DNA from: Streptomyces parvulus
GTDB lineage: Bacteria; Actinomycetota; Actinomycetes; Streptomycetales; Streptomycetaceae
DNA length: 64,000 nucleotides
Reading direction: 5' to 3'
Assembly (NCBI RefSeq): GCF_014648855.1
Contig: NZ_BMRX01000010.1
Location: forward strand, 62,001-126,000
Shown here: positions 41,884-54,111 of the stretch, in pieces
Position numbering within the stretch: the first letter of the stretch is position 1
How the letters are laid out: each line of letters begins with the position of its first letter
Translations under genes and position numbers: made by a program
Notes under the pieces: model-generated
The model's database searches: none
What the model was told of the DNA's origin: nothing
The model's input: the letters and a program-made list of their open reading frames with translations, nothing else

Positions 41884-43086
41884 TCAGGCGAGTCGCGCGG
41901 CCACGAGGTCCCACACCGTTTCGGCCAGGTCCTCCTTCGGACCGTACGGCACGGGGGTCTCGCTGCCGTCGGCGGCCAGGACGACGGCCTCGTTCTCCTC
42001 GGCGCCGAAGGTCTTGCGTTCTCCCACCTCATTGACCACGAGGAGGTCGCACCCCTTGCGCTTCAGCTTCGCCCGGCCGTTGGCCAGGACGTCGTCGGTC
42101 TCGGCCGCGAAACCGACGACCACCTGCTCCGGGCGGCTCCGGTTGCCGGAGATCTCGGCGAGGATGTCCGGATTGCGTACCAGGGCGATCGGGGCCGGTT
42201 CCTGGCCGTCCTTCTTCTTGATCTTTCCGGTGGCGTAGGCGGCCGGGCGGAAGTCGGCGACCGCGGCGGCCATGACGACGGCGTCGGCGTCGGCGGCCGC
42301 CCGCAGCACGGCCTCGCGCAGCTCGACGGCGGTGCCGACCCGGACCACGTCCACGCCGGCCGGGTCCGGGAGCGACGGGTTCGCCGAGAGCAGGGTGACG
42401 CGGGCACCGCGGGCGGCGGCGGTGCGGGCGAGGGCGTACCCCTGCTTGCCGGAGGAGCGGTTGCCCAGGAAGCGGACGGGATCGAGGGGCTCACGGGTGC
42501 CGCCGGCGCTGACCACGACGTGGCGTCCGGCGAGGTCCGGCTCCCGCACGCCCCGGGCGAGGACCCGGCGGCAGACCTCGAAGATCTCGCCGGGGTCGGG
42601 CAGCCGGCCCTTGCCGGTGTCGACGCCGGTGAGGCGGCCGACGGCCGGTTCGACGACGACGGCACCGCGCCGGCGCAGCGTCGCCACGTTCTCCTGGGTG
42701 GCCGGGTGCTCCCACATCTCGGTGTGCATGGCGGGGGCGAAGACGACCGGGCAGCGGGCCGTCAGGAGCGTGTTGGTGAGGAGGTCGTCGGCGAGGCCGT
42801 GGGCCGCCTTGGCGAGCATGTCGGCGGTGGCGGGCGCGACGACGACCAGGTCGGCGTGCTGGCCGATGCGCACGTGCGGGACCTCGTGGACGTCGTCCCA
42901 CACCTCGGTCGACACCGGGTTCCCGGACAGGGCGGACCAGGTGGCCGCACCCACGAAGTGCAGCGCGGAGGCGGTGGGGACGACCCGGACCTCGTGCCCC
43001 GACTCCGTGAACCTGCGCAGCAGCTCACAGGCCTTGTAGGCGGCGATGCCGCCGCTGACCCCCAGAACGACCTTGGGCTTGTCCAC
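41884..43086 (-). CDS. coaBC: Bifunctional phosphopantothenoylcysteine synthetase/decarboxylase
   Basis: 400 residues. The N-terminal CoaC flavoprotein domain (about 1-180) has VVLGVSGGIAAYKACELLRR, LVVAPATADMLAKAAHGLADD and the PAMHTEMW loop; the canonical form is PAMNxxMW, and His replaces Asn here, which I believe is common in actinobacteria. The C-terminal CoaB domain (about 185-400) has VSAGGTREPLDPVRFLGNRSSG, VADFRP and KIKKKDGQ. Together they convert phosphopantothenate to phosphopantetheine for CoA. GTG 43086 follows GGGGAGAG. It follows rpoZ, separated by a terminator hairpin. Confidence 0.94.
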   Translation of the reverse strand: MDKPKVVLGVSGGIAAYKACELLRRFTESGHEVRVVPTASALHFVGAATWSALSGNPVSTEVWDDVHEVPHVRIGQHADLVVVAPATADMLAKAAHGLADDLLTNTLLTARCPVVFAPAMHTEMWEHPATQENVATLRRRGAVVVEPAVGRLTGVDTGKGRLPDPGEIFEVCRRVLARGVREPDLAGRHVVVSAGGTREPLDPVRFLGNRSSGKQGYALARTAAARGARVTLLSANPSLPDPAGVDVVRVGTAVELREAVLRAAADADAVVMAAAVADFRPAAYATGKIKKKDGQEPAPIALVRNPDILAEISGNRSRPEQVVVGFAAETDDVLANGRAKLKRKGCDLLVVNEVGERKTFGAEENEAVVLAADGSETPVPYGPKEDLAETVWDLVAARLA

Positions 43087-43130
43087 CGTCTCTCCCCGAC
43101 TCGGATAACGCTTACGACCCATGACACACC

Positions 43131-43161
43131 ACAGGCCCGACAGTCGGACTGCCGGGCCTGT
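43131..43161 (-). terminator. Terminator between rpoZ and coaBC
   Basis: Arms of 15 bp (ACAGGCCCGACAGTC and its near-complement) with one mismatch at an A/C position. It lies 49-79 bp past the rpoZ stop and upstream of the coaBC start, so it separates rpoZ from coaBC at least partly. Confidence 0.7.
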
Positions 43162-43209
43162 GGATAAGTCAGCTTCGAGCTGAAAATACTACCGCCGATG
43201 ACGTCGGTA

Positions 43210-43482
43210 CTACTGAGCCGGACCCTCGATGGCCTCGGAGGTCAGCAGTCCCGCGTTGATCTCGCGCAGGGCGATCGAGAGCGGCTTCTCGTGCACGTGG
43301 GTGTCGACGAGCGGACCGACGTATTCGAGGAGGCCCTCGCCGAGCTGCGAGTAGTACGCGTTGATCTGGCGGGCCCGCTTGGCCGCGTAGATCACGAGGC
43401 TGTACTTCGAGTCCGTGGCCTCGAGGAGCTCGTCGATCGGCGGGTTGATGATGCCCTCGGGCGCGGAGATGGAAGAGGACAC
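43210..43482 (-). CDS. rpoZ: RNA polymerase omega subunit
   Basis: 90 residues. It assists beta-prime folding and RNA polymerase assembly. Family markers: PPIDELLEATDSKYSLVIYAAKRARQI, YVGPLVDTHVHEKPLSIALREI. GTG 43482 with GGAAGGT upstream. It sits between gmk and coaBC, the common actinobacterial order. Confidence 0.96.
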   Translation of the reverse strand: MSSSISAPEGIINPPIDELLEATDSKYSLVIYAAKRARQINAYYSQLGEGLLEYVGPLVDTHVHEKPLSIALREINAGLLTSEAIEGPAQ

Positions 43483-43533
43483 GCTCTACCTTCCGATGGA
43501 TGGGAAAGATTCAGTGAGGGTGACCAGTAACGA

Positions 43534-44127
43534 TCACACCACGTTCGTCAAGGCTAGCAGCTCGCGGGCCACGTCCTCGACGGAGGTGTTGACCAGCGTC
43601 TGGTCGAACTCCGGCTCGGCCGCCAGCTCGACCTTGGCCGCGTCCAGCCGGCGCTCGATGACGTCCGGCGGCTCGGTGCCCCGCCCGGTGAGGCGGCGCA
43701 CCAGCTCCTCCCAGGAGGGCGGGGCCAGGAACACCAGCTGGGCCTCCGGCATGGACTCGCGGACCTGCCGCGCGCCCTGCAGGTCGATCTCCAGGAGCAC
43801 CGGCTCGCCGGCCTCCAGGCGCTCCAGCACGGCCGTGCGGGGCGTGCCGTAGCGGTTGCCGGCGAACTCGGCCCACTCCAGCAGCTCGCCGTTGGCGATC
43901 AGCTTGTCCATCTCCTCGTCGGAGACGAAGAAGTAGTGGACGCCGTGCTGCTCGCCCGGGCGCGGCCGGCGGGTCGTCGCCGAGACCGACAGCCATACCT
44001 CGGGGTGTTCCTTGCGCATATGGGCGACGACCGTGCTCTTGCCGACCCCCGAGGGGCCGGAGAGCACGGTCAGCCGCGGACGTGCGTCCGGGGGGACGGG
44101 GGACGTCCCCCGGGTTGTTGCAGCCAT
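43534..44127 (-). CDS. gmk: Guanylate kinase
   Basis: 197 residues. It phosphorylates GMP to GDP. P-loop VLSGPSGVGKSTVV, GMP-binding SATTRRPRPGEQHGVHYFFV, LEWAEFAGNRYGTP, and the lid with RLTGRGTEPPDVIERRL are all present. ATG 44127 is preferred to an in-frame start 21 codons upstream because the intervening residues are unlike the family. A -10-like AATAAT ends seven bases before the ATG and no ribosome site is visible, so the mRNA may be leaderless. Confidence 0.95.
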   Translation of the reverse strand: MAATTRGTSPVPPDARPRLTVLSGPSGVGKSTVVAHMRKEHPEVWLSVSATTRRPRPGEQHGVHYFFVSDEEMDKLIANGELLEWAEFAGNRYGTPRTAVLERLEAGEPVLLEIDLQGARQVRESMPEAQLVFLAPPSWEELVRRLTGRGTEPPDVIERRLDAAKVELAAEPEFDQTLVNTSVEDVARELLALTNVV

Positions 44128-44133
44128 GCAGCG

Positions 44134-44139
44134 ATTATT
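44134..44139 (-). promoter_or_regulatory. Candidate -10 for a leaderless gmk transcript
   Basis: AATAAT on the minus strand ends seven bases before the A of the gmk ATG. This is the distance at which transcription would begin on the start codon itself. The -35 is not clear. Confidence 0.4.
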
Positions 44140-44164
44140 CCAGCAATCCCGGAGTGGTCCGGAC

Positions 44165-44488
44165 TCAGCTGCCGGTGCTGCCGAACTCACGCTCCAGGGA
44201 CGCGATCTGGTTGGACCCGAGCCCGCGCACGCGGCGGCTCTCGGAGATGCCCAGCCGCTCCATGATCTGCTTGGCGCGGACCTTGCCCACGCCCGGCAGG
44301 GACTCCAGGAGGGCGGAGACCTTCATCTTGCCGATGACGTCGTTCTCCTGACCCTGCTTGATGACCTCGTGGAGGGAGGCGCCGGAGTGCTTGAGTCGAT
44401 TCTTGACCTCGGCCCGCTCCCGGCGAGCCGCGGCGGCCTTTTCGAGCGCGGCTGCGCGCTGTTCAGGGGTAAGGGGCGGAAGAGCCAC
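44165..44488 (-). CDS. mihF: Integration host factor sIHF/mIHF
   Basis: 107 residues, the size of S. coelicolor sIHF. It is a monomeric actinobacterial nucleoid protein that binds and bends DNA and affects supercoiling and sporulation; it is not related in fold to the E. coli IHF pair. Markers: LPPLTPEQRAAALEKAAAARRERAEVK (long N-terminal helix), then the helix-two-turn-helix core LLESLPGVGKVRAKQIMERLGISESRRVRGLG. GTG 44488 follows GAGGTGA. The 233-bp gap to pyrF suggests its own promoter. Confidence 0.95.
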   Translation of the reverse strand: MALPPLTPEQRAAALEKAAAARRERAEVKNRLKHSGASLHEVIKQGQENDVIGKMKVSALLESLPGVGKVRAKQIMERLGISESRRVRGLGSNQIASLEREFGSTGS

Positions 44489-44721
44489 GCCTACGTCACC
44501 TCGGATGTCGAACTGTCGGATACGGACCGGTGAGGAACCTAGTCGCCCCACACCTGGGGAGCCACGAGCAACACGCTTGCCCGCCGACTCTCGACGGAGA
44601 CTAGCGGTCAAGTCCGCCAGAGTCAGCGAGAACAGCGGAAAAGTCCTGGTCAGCCTCTGTGAGGCCGGACATTAGGGACATAATGCCTCGGATTTGAGGA
44701 TGTATCCAAGGTCCCGGCCTC

Positions 44722-45567
44722 CTAGGACGCCGCCAGAGCGGCCCTGACCTCGTCGGCGAAGCGGTCCGCGGCCGTGCGCAGCGCGGTTGCGTCCGGACCG
44801 TGACGAAGCACACCCCTGCTGACATTCGGCACCACGTTGCCCACCGCCGCACCGAACACCCGCGGCAGGTCCGCGGGCGTCGCCCCCTGGGCCCCGATGC
44901 CGGGCGCCAGGAGCGGGCCGTTGACCTCCAGGTCGTACGACGACAGGTCGCCGAGGGTGGCGCCGACCACCGCGCCGAAGGAGCCGAGCGGCTCCTCCCC
45001 CGCGTTCTCGGCGGCCAGGTGCGCCAGCATCGTCGCCCCCACGCTCCGCCCGTCCGACCGCACCGCGTGCTGGACCTCGCCGCCCTCCGGGTTGGAGGTC
45101 AGCGCCAGCACGAAGAGGCCCGCGCCGCTCTCGCGCGCCAGGTCGACGGCCGGCTTCAGGGATCCGTAGCCGAGGTAGGGCGAGACCGTGAGCGCGTCCG
45201 AGAACAGCGGCGCGTCCTTGTGCAGGAACGACTCCGCGTAGGCCGCCATGGTCGAGCCGATGTCGCCGCGCTTGGCGTCCATGACGACCAGCGCGCCGGC
45301 CGCCCGCGCCTCGGCCACCGACTTCTCCAGGACGGCGACGCCGCGCGAGCCGAAGCGCTCGAAGAAGGCGCTCTGCGGCTTGAGCACGGCCACCCGGTCG
45401 GCCACCGCCTCGACGACGGTGCGGCTGAACCGCTCCAGGCCGCTCACGTCGTCGGCGAGTCCCCACTCGGCGAGGAGCGAGGCGTGCGGGTCGATGCCGA
45501 CGCACAGCGGGCCGCGCTCGTCCATCGCGCGGCGCAGCCGGGCGCCGAAGGGCTCGAGTACCGTCAT
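44722..45567 (-). CDS. pyrF: Orotidine 5'-phosphate decarboxylase
   Basis: 281 residues, a type 2 OMP decarboxylase and the last step to UMP. The catalytic motif is VVMDAKRGDIGSTMAAYAESF (Lys and Asp pair), with PLCVGIDPHASLL and VSPYLGYGSL around it. The ATG overlaps the stop of pyrD as ATGA. It is the last pyr gene of the operon. Confidence 0.96.
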   Translation of the reverse strand: MTVLEPFGARLRRAMDERGPLCVGIDPHASLLAEWGLADDVSGLERFSRTVVEAVADRVAVLKPQSAFFERFGSRGVAVLEKSVAEARAAGALVVMDAKRGDIGSTMAAYAESFLHKDAPLFSDALTVSPYLGYGSLKPAVDLARESGAGLFVLALTSNPEGGEVQHAVRSDGRSVGATMLAHLAAENAGEEPLGSFGAVVGATLGDLSSYDLEVNGPLLAPGIGAQGATPADLPRVFGAAVGNVVPNVSRGVLRHGPDATALRTAADRFADEVRAALAAS

Positions 45568-46670
45568 GCGTGCGTCCTCACGTCGGCGCCGACGGCGTCG
45601 GCGAGGGTGGCGTAGGGGCTCTGCCGCAGCCGGGCGGCGAGGCCCTTGTGGATGGCTCGGCCCCAGAAGGGGCCCTCGTAGATGAACGCGCTGTAGCCCT
45701 GGACCAGCGTGGCCCCGGCCAGGATGCGCTGCCAGGCGTCCTCGGCGTTCTCCACGCCGCCGACGCCCACCAGGGTGATCCGGTCGCCCACGCGCGCGTA
45801 CAGGCGGCGCAGGACCTCCAGGGAGCGCTCCTTGAGGGGCGCGCCGGACAGGCCGCCGGTCTCCCGCACGAGGACGGGCGAGGACGTGAGGCCCAGGCCC
45901 TCGCGCGCGATGGTGGTGTTGGTCGCGATGATCCCGTCCAGGCCCAGCTCCACGGCCAGGTCGGCGACCGCGTCGACGTCCTCGTCGGCGAGGTCCGGCG
46001 CGATCTTGACCAGGAGGGGGACGCGCCGGGCGGTGACCGCGCGGTCGGCCGCCTCGCGGACCGCCGTCAGGAGCGGCCGCAGCGCCTCGGTTGCCTGGAG
46101 GTTGCGCAGGCCGGGCGTGTTCGGGGAGGAGACGTTGACGACGAGGTAGTCGGCGTGCGGGGCGAGCCGCTCGGCGGACTTCACGTAGTCGCCGACCGCC
46201 TCCTCCTCCGGGACGGCCTTGGTCTTGCCGATGTTGACGCCCACGACGGTCCGGAAGACGGGCGTGCGGGAGGCCAGGCGGGCGGCCACGGCCAGCGAGC
46301 CGTCGTTGTTGAAGCCCATGCGGTTGATCAGCGCCCGGTCGTCCACCAGCCGGAACAGCCGCTTTCTGGGGTTTCCGGGCTGGGGCTCGCCGGTGACCGT
46401 GCCGATCTCGACGTGGTCGAAGCCGAGCATCGCCATGCCGTCGACGGCGACGGCGTTCTTGTCGAAGCCGGCCGCGAGCCCGAAGGGCCCGTGCATGCGC
46501 AGGCCCAGGGCCTCGGTGCGCAGCTCCTTGTGGCGCGGCGCCAGCACGGCCGCCGCGAAGGTGCGCAGGACGGGCACGCGCACGGCCAGGCGGATCCAGC
46601 GGAAGGCCAGGTGGTGCGCCCCCTCCGGGTCCATCCGCTTGAAGACGAGGGAGAAGAAGGTCTTGTACAT
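45564..46670 (-). CDS. pyrD: Dihydroorotate dehydrogenase, class 2
   Basis: 368 residues. The N-terminal helical membrane-associating extension (about 1-45) marks it as the quinone-dependent class 2 enzyme. FMN-binding barrel: GLAAGFDKNAVAVDGM, VEIGTVTGEPQPGNP, the active-site loop VVNVSSPNTPGLRNLQ with the catalytic Ser, and ATNTTIAREG. It is the only membrane-bound, respiration-linked step of the pathway. Between carB and this gene lies a strong hairpin. Confidence 0.96.
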   Translation of the reverse strand: MYKTFFSLVFKRMDPEGAHHLAFRWIRLAVRVPVLRTFAAAVLAPRHKELRTEALGLRMHGPFGLAAGFDKNAVAVDGMAMLGFDHVEIGTVTGEPQPGNPRKRLFRLVDDRALINRMGFNNDGSLAVAARLASRTPVFRTVVGVNIGKTKAVPEEEAVGDYVKSAERLAPHADYLVVNVSSPNTPGLRNLQATEALRPLLTAVREAADRAVTARRVPLLVKIAPDLADEDVDAVADLAVELGLDGIIATNTTIAREGLGLTSSPVLVRETGGLSGAPLKERSLEVLRRLYARVGDRITLVGVGGVENAEDAWQRILAGATLVQGYSAFIYEGPFWGRAIHKGLAARLRQSPYATLADAVGADVRTHA

Positions 46671-46686
46671 GGTGTCCTCGTGAAGA

Positions 46687-46712
46687 GGGGGACACCGTTT
46701 CCGGTGTCCCCC
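46687..46712 (-). terminator. Hairpin between carB and pyrD
   Basis: Perfect 11-bp stem GGGGGACACCG / CGGTGTCCCCC with a TTTC loop on the plus strand, inside the 51-bp gap. It may be a partial terminator, an attenuator or an RNA-processing stem that sets the level of pyrD-pyrF relative to the upstream genes. Confidence 0.65.
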
Positions 46713-46721
46713 TCGGGGCTG

Positions 46722-50022
<3,301 letters not shown>

Positions 50023-50030
<8 letters not shown>

Positions 50031-51165
50031 GCTGGCCCTCCATGAGCTTCACGAAGCGGTCGAACAGGTAGGCGGCGTCGTGCGGGCCGGCTGCCGCTTC
50101 GGGGTGGTACTGGACGCTGAAGGCCGGCCGGTCGAGGAGCTGGAGTCCCTCCACCACGTTGTCGTTGAGGCAGACGTGGGAGACCTCGGCGCGGCCGTAG
50201 GGGGTGTCGGAGACCCGCTCGAGCGGGGCGTCCACGGCGAAGCCGTGGTTGTGGGCGGTGACCTCGACCTTGCCGGTCGTGCGGTCCTGCACCGGCTGGT
50301 TGATGCCGCGGTGGCCGTACTTCAGCTTGAAGGTGCCGAAGCCGAGCGCGCGGCCCAGGATCTGGTTGCCGAAGCAGATGCCGAAGAGCGGCGTGCCGCG
50401 CTCCAGGACGCCCCGCATCACGGCGACCGGGTGGTCGGCGGTGGACGGGTCGCCCGGGCCGTTGGAGAAGAACACGCCGTCCGGCTCGACGGCGTAGACG
50501 TCCTCGACGGTGGCCGTGGCGGGCAGCACGTGCACCTCGATGCCGCGCTCGGCCATGCGGTGCGGGGTCATGCCCTTGATGCCGAGGTCGACGGCGGCGA
50601 CGGTGTACTTCTTCTCGCCGATCGCCGGGACGACGTACGTCTCGGTGGTGGCGACCTCCGCGGAGAGGTCGGCGCCGCTCATCTCGGGGGCCTGGCGGAC
50701 CTCGGCGAGCATGGTGCCCTCGTCGGGCAGCGCGTGGCCGGAGAAGATGCCGACCCGCATGGCGCCGCGTTCGCGCAGGTGGCGGGTGAGGGCGCGGGTG
50801 TCGATGCCGGAGATGCCGACGACGCCCTGGGCGGCCAGCTCGTCGTCGAGGGAGCGGGTGGAGCGCCAGTTCGACGGCACGCGCGCGGGGTCGCGGACGA
50901 CGTAGCCGGAGACCCAGATCTTCTTCGACTCCATGTCCTCGTCGTTGACCCCGGTGTTCCCGACGTGCGGGGCGGTCATGACGACGACCTGGCGGTGGTA
51001 CGACGGGTCGGTGAGGGTCTCCTGGTAGCCGGTCATGCCGGTGGAGAACACGGCTTCGCCGAAGGTGGCCCCCACGGCCCCGTAGGCGCGGCCGCGGAAG
51101 GTGCGGCCGTCCTCCAGGACGAGTACTGCGGGAGTCCTGTCGACTCCCCTGGTGGAGGTCGTCAT
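50023..51165 (-). CDS. carA: Carbamoyl-phosphate synthase small chain
   Basis: 380 residues. Class I glutamine amidotransferase domain in the C-terminal half: the nucleophilic Cys in FGICFGNQILGRALG, and the His/Glu pair in QYHPEAAAGPHD. The N-terminal CarA domain (GAVGATFGEAVFSTGMTGYQE, DPSYHRQVVVMT) docks the large chain. ATG 51165 is fixed by an ATGA overlap with the membrane-protein gene upstream. Confidence 0.97.
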
Positions 51166-51728
51166 CGTGCGCCTTCCGTTTCCGTCTTGTTGATCATGTC
51201 GTTCAGGGTCGCGACCCACTCGTTGTGCTCGGCCGCGTGGTCGGAGCGGAAGCCCGAGTCGATCAGCTTGTCGCCGTGGGCCCAGGTGACGACGAGCAGG
51301 CCGCCCTCGGTGAGGACCTTGCCGGCGATGCCCTTGTCGAGGCGGGCCTCGCGCAGTGCGGCGACGGGGACGAAGAAGTCGGCCGCGCCGGGGCGTACGA
51401 CGTCCAGTCCCGCGTCCGTCAGGGTGAGCTCGACCCGGCTGCGGGTGCCCAGGCCGTGGGCCACGATGCGGTCCAGCCACTGCCCGGCGGTGGTGGAGCC
51501 GTGGTAGCGGCCGCTCAGGACCAGTCTCGCCGGACCGGGGTCGTCGGGCGCGCTGGGCAGCTCGGGCAGGTCGCCCTGGAGGGTGCCGCGCCACTTCCAG
51601 CCCTCGCGCATCAGCCAGTAGACGAGCGCGACGAACAGTCCGAGGCCGACGACCCAGCCGATCCGGGCGGCCCAGTCGGTCACTTCCGCCGATTCCTTAC
51701 CGGCGGCCAGCAGGATTACAGGTGTCAC
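51162..51728 (-). CDS. Membrane-anchored PH-like protein inside the pyr operon
   Basis: 188 residues. One hydrophobic segment near the N-terminus (about 22-42, IGWVVGLGLFVALVYWLM), then a soluble domain of about 140 residues. That domain has beta-rich stretches ARLVLSGRYHGSTTAGQWLDRI, RSRVELTLTDAGLDVVRP and DFFVPVAALREARLDKGIAG, in the style of PH-like folds. GTG 51728 overlaps the pyrC stop as GTGA, and its own TGA overlaps the carA ATG as ATGA, so it is locked into the operon. I know no function. A membrane tether or a regulator for the early pyrimidine enzymes is possible but speculative. Confidence 0.8.
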   Translation of the reverse strand: MTPVILLAAGKESAEVTDWAARIGWVVGLGLFVALVYWLMREGWKWRGTLQGDLPELPSAPDDPGPARLVLSGRYHGSTTAGQWLDRIVAHGLGTRSRVELTLTDAGLDVVRPGAADFFVPVAALREARLDKGIAGKVLTEGGLLVVTWAHGDKLIDSGFRSDHAAEHNEWVATLNDMINKTETEGAR

Positions 51729-53011
51729 GTGAGCTTCCCGTCGACGAGCGTGGCCTTGCCCCGCAGCCACGTGTGCGTCACACGGCCCGGCAGCTCGCGC
51801 CCCTCGTAGGGGGTGTTGCGGCTGCGCGAGGCGAAGCCCGCGGGGTCCACCCGGCCACGGTATTCCGTGTCGACGAGGGTGAGGTTGGCGGGCTCACCAG
51901 CCGAGACGGGACGGCCGTGTCCGGTGGCCTGTCCGATCCGCGCGGGCTTGACGGACATCCGGTCGGCGACGCCGGCCCAGTCCAGCAGGCCCGTTTCCAC
52001 CATGGTCTCCTGGACCACCGACAGCGCGGTCTCCAGGCCCACCATGCCCATGGCGGCCGCGGCCCACTCGCAGTCCTTGTCCTCGTGCGGGTGCGGGGCG
52101 TGGTCGGTGGCGACGATGTCGATGGTGCCGTCCGCGAGCGCCTCGCGCAGCGCCAGGACGTCACGCTCGGTGCGCAGCGGCGGGTTGACCTTGTAGACCG
52201 GGTTGTACGACCGGACCAGCTCGTCGGTGAGGAGCAGGTGGTGCGGGGTGACCTCGGCGGTGACGTCGATGCCGCGGGACTTGGCCCAGCGGACGATCTC
52301 GACGGACCCGGCGGTCGACAGGTGGCAGATGTGGACGCGGGAGCCGACGTGCTCGGCGAGCAGCACGTCCCGAGCGATGACCGACTCCTCGGCGACCGCG
52401 GGCCAGCCGCCGAGGCCCAGCTCGGCGGAGACGACGCCCTCGTTCATCTGGGCGCCCTCGGTGAGCCGGGGCTCCTGGGCGTGCTGGGCGACGACGCCGT
52501 CGAAGGCCTTCACGTACTCCAGGGCGCGGCGCATGATCACGGCGTCGTGGACGCACTTGCCGTCGTCGGAGAAGACGGTGACGCCGGCCGCGGACTCGTG
52601 CATGGCGCCCAGCTCGGCGAGCTTGGCGCCCTCCAGGCCGACGGTGACGGCGCCGATGGGCTGCACGTCGCAGTAGCCGGACTCGCGGCCGAGGCGCCAG
52701 ACCTGCTCGACGACGCCGGCCGTGTCGGCGACGGGGAAGGTGTTGGCCATGGCGAAGACGTTGGTGTAGCCGCCGCTCGCCGCCGCGCGGGTGCCGGTGA
52801 GGACGGTCTCGGAGTCCTCGCGGCCGGGTTCGCGCAGGTGGGTGTGGAGGTCGACCAGGCCCGGCAGCAGCACCTTGCCGCCCGCCTCGACGACCTCGGC
52901 GCCGTCGGCGGACAGGCCGGTACCGACCTCGGCGATCGTCGCGCCGTCGATCAGCACGTCCTGCGGCTCGCCGCCGAGCACCTTCGCACCGCGGATCAGG
53001 ATCTTGCTCAT
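51725..53011 (-). CDS. pyrC: Dihydroorotase
   Basis: 428 residues, the class I type that forms dodecamers or pairs with ATCase. Zinc site DLHTHLREPGREDSE, LLPGLVDLHT just before it, HICHLSTAGSVEIVRWAK, and DHAPHPHEDKDCEW in the C-terminal half. It cyclises carbamoyl aspartate. It starts five bases after pyrB and its stop overlaps the next gene. Confidence 0.97.
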   Translation of the reverse strand: MSKILIRGAKVLGGEPQDVLIDGATIAEVGTGLSADGAEVVEAGGKVLLPGLVDLHTHLREPGREDSETVLTGTRAAASGGYTNVFAMANTFPVADTAGVVEQVWRLGRESGYCDVQPIGAVTVGLEGAKLAELGAMHESAAGVTVFSDDGKCVHDAVIMRRALEYVKAFDGVVAQHAQEPRLTEGAQMNEGVVSAELGLGGWPAVAEESVIARDVLLAEHVGSRVHICHLSTAGSVEIVRWAKSRGIDVTAEVTPHHLLLTDELVRSYNPVYKVNPPLRTERDVLALREALADGTIDIVATDHAPHPHEDKDCEWAAAAMGMVGLETALSVVQETMVETGLLDWAGVADRMSVKPARIGQATGHGRPVSAGEPANLTLVDTEYRGRVDPAGFASRSRNTPYEGRELPGRVTHTWLRGKATLVDGKLT

Positions 53012-53016
53012 GCTTC

Positions 53017-53997
53017 TTACTTCTCCTCGCTGGTGCGGGCGTGGGTCACGGCGGGCTCGTTGCCGCCGAGGAGCAGGTACAGGACGGCCATCCGGATGGA
53101 GACGCCGTTGGTGACCTGCTCGACGGCGGTGCAGCGGTCGGAGTCGGCGACCTCGGCGGTGATCTCCATGCCGCGGACCATCGGGCCTGGGTGCATCACG
53201 ATGGCGTGGTCGGGCATCTTCGCCATGCGCTCGCCGTCGAGGCCGTAGCGGCGGGAGTACTCGCGCTCGGTCGGGAAGAAGGCGGCGTTCATGCGCTCGC
53301 GCTGCACGCGCAGCAGCATCACGGCGTCGGACTTGGGGAGCGTCGAGTCGAGGTCGTAGGAGACCTCGCAGGGCCAGGTCTCGACGCCGACCGGCAGCAG
53401 GGTCGGCGGGGCGACGAGGGTGACCTCGGCGCCGAGGGTGTGCAGCAGGTCGACGTTGGAGCGGGCGACCCTGCTGTGCAGGATGTCGCCGACCAGGGTG
53501 ATCCGGCGTCCGTCCAGGTCCTTGCCGAGCCCGGCGTCGCGGCCGACCAGTCGGCGGCGCATCGTGAAGGCGTCGAGGAGGGCCTGGGTGGGGTGCTGGT
53601 GGGTGCCGTCGCCGGCGTTGACCACGGCGGCGTCGATCCAGCCGGAGGTGGCCAGCCGGTAGGGGGCGCCGGAGGCGCCGTGCCGGATGACGACCGCGTC
53701 GACGCCCATGGCCTCCAGGGTCTGCGCGGTGTCCTTGAGGGACTCGCCCTTGGAGACGCTGGAGCCCTTGGCGGTGAAGTTGATGACGTCCGCGGACAGG
53801 CGCTTCTCGGCGGCCTCGAAGGAGATCCGGGTCCGGGTGGAGTCCTCGAAGAAGAGGTTGACGACGGTCCGGCCGCGCAGGGTGGGCAGTTTCTTGATCG
53901 GCCGGTCCGCGACCCGGGCCATCTCCTCGGCGGTGTCGAGGATCAGGACGGCGTCGTCGCGGGTGAGGTCGGCGGCCGAGATGAGATGACGCTGCAT
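53017..53997 (-). CDS. pyrB: Aspartate carbamoyltransferase catalytic chain
   Basis: 326 residues. The carbamoyl-phosphate motif is FFEDSTRTRISFEAAEKRL; also SSVSKGESLKDTAQTL, IRHGASGAPYRLA, GTHQHPTQALLDAFTMRR, and HPGPMVRGMEI. No pyrI is present, so allosteric control is not of the E. coli type. It follows pyrR after a 114-bp GC-rich gap that includes the palindrome GCGCGTACGCGC at 54096-54107. Confidence 0.97.
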   Translation of the reverse strand: MQRHLISAADLTRDDAVLILDTAEEMARVADRPIKKLPTLRGRTVVNLFFEDSTRTRISFEAAEKRLSADVINFTAKGSSVSKGESLKDTAQTLEAMGVDAVVIRHGASGAPYRLATSGWIDAAVVNAGDGTHQHPTQALLDAFTMRRRLVGRDAGLGKDLDGRRITLVGDILHSRVARSNVDLLHTLGAEVTLVAPPTLLPVGVETWPCEVSYDLDSTLPKSDAVMLLRVQRERMNAAFFPTEREYSRRYGLDGERMAKMPDHAIVMHPGPMVRGMEITAEVADSDRCTAVEQVTNGVSIRMAVLYLLLGGNEPAVTHARTSEEK

Positions 53998-54111
53998 CTG
54001 TCAGGCTCCGTAGGGCGAGTCAAGCGGAAGAGCGGGATAATTCGGGCGGCCCGGCACGCGCGGGGGCGCGCCTGAGGGGCGTACGGCACGGGTGGGCGCG
54101 TACGCGCGGCG

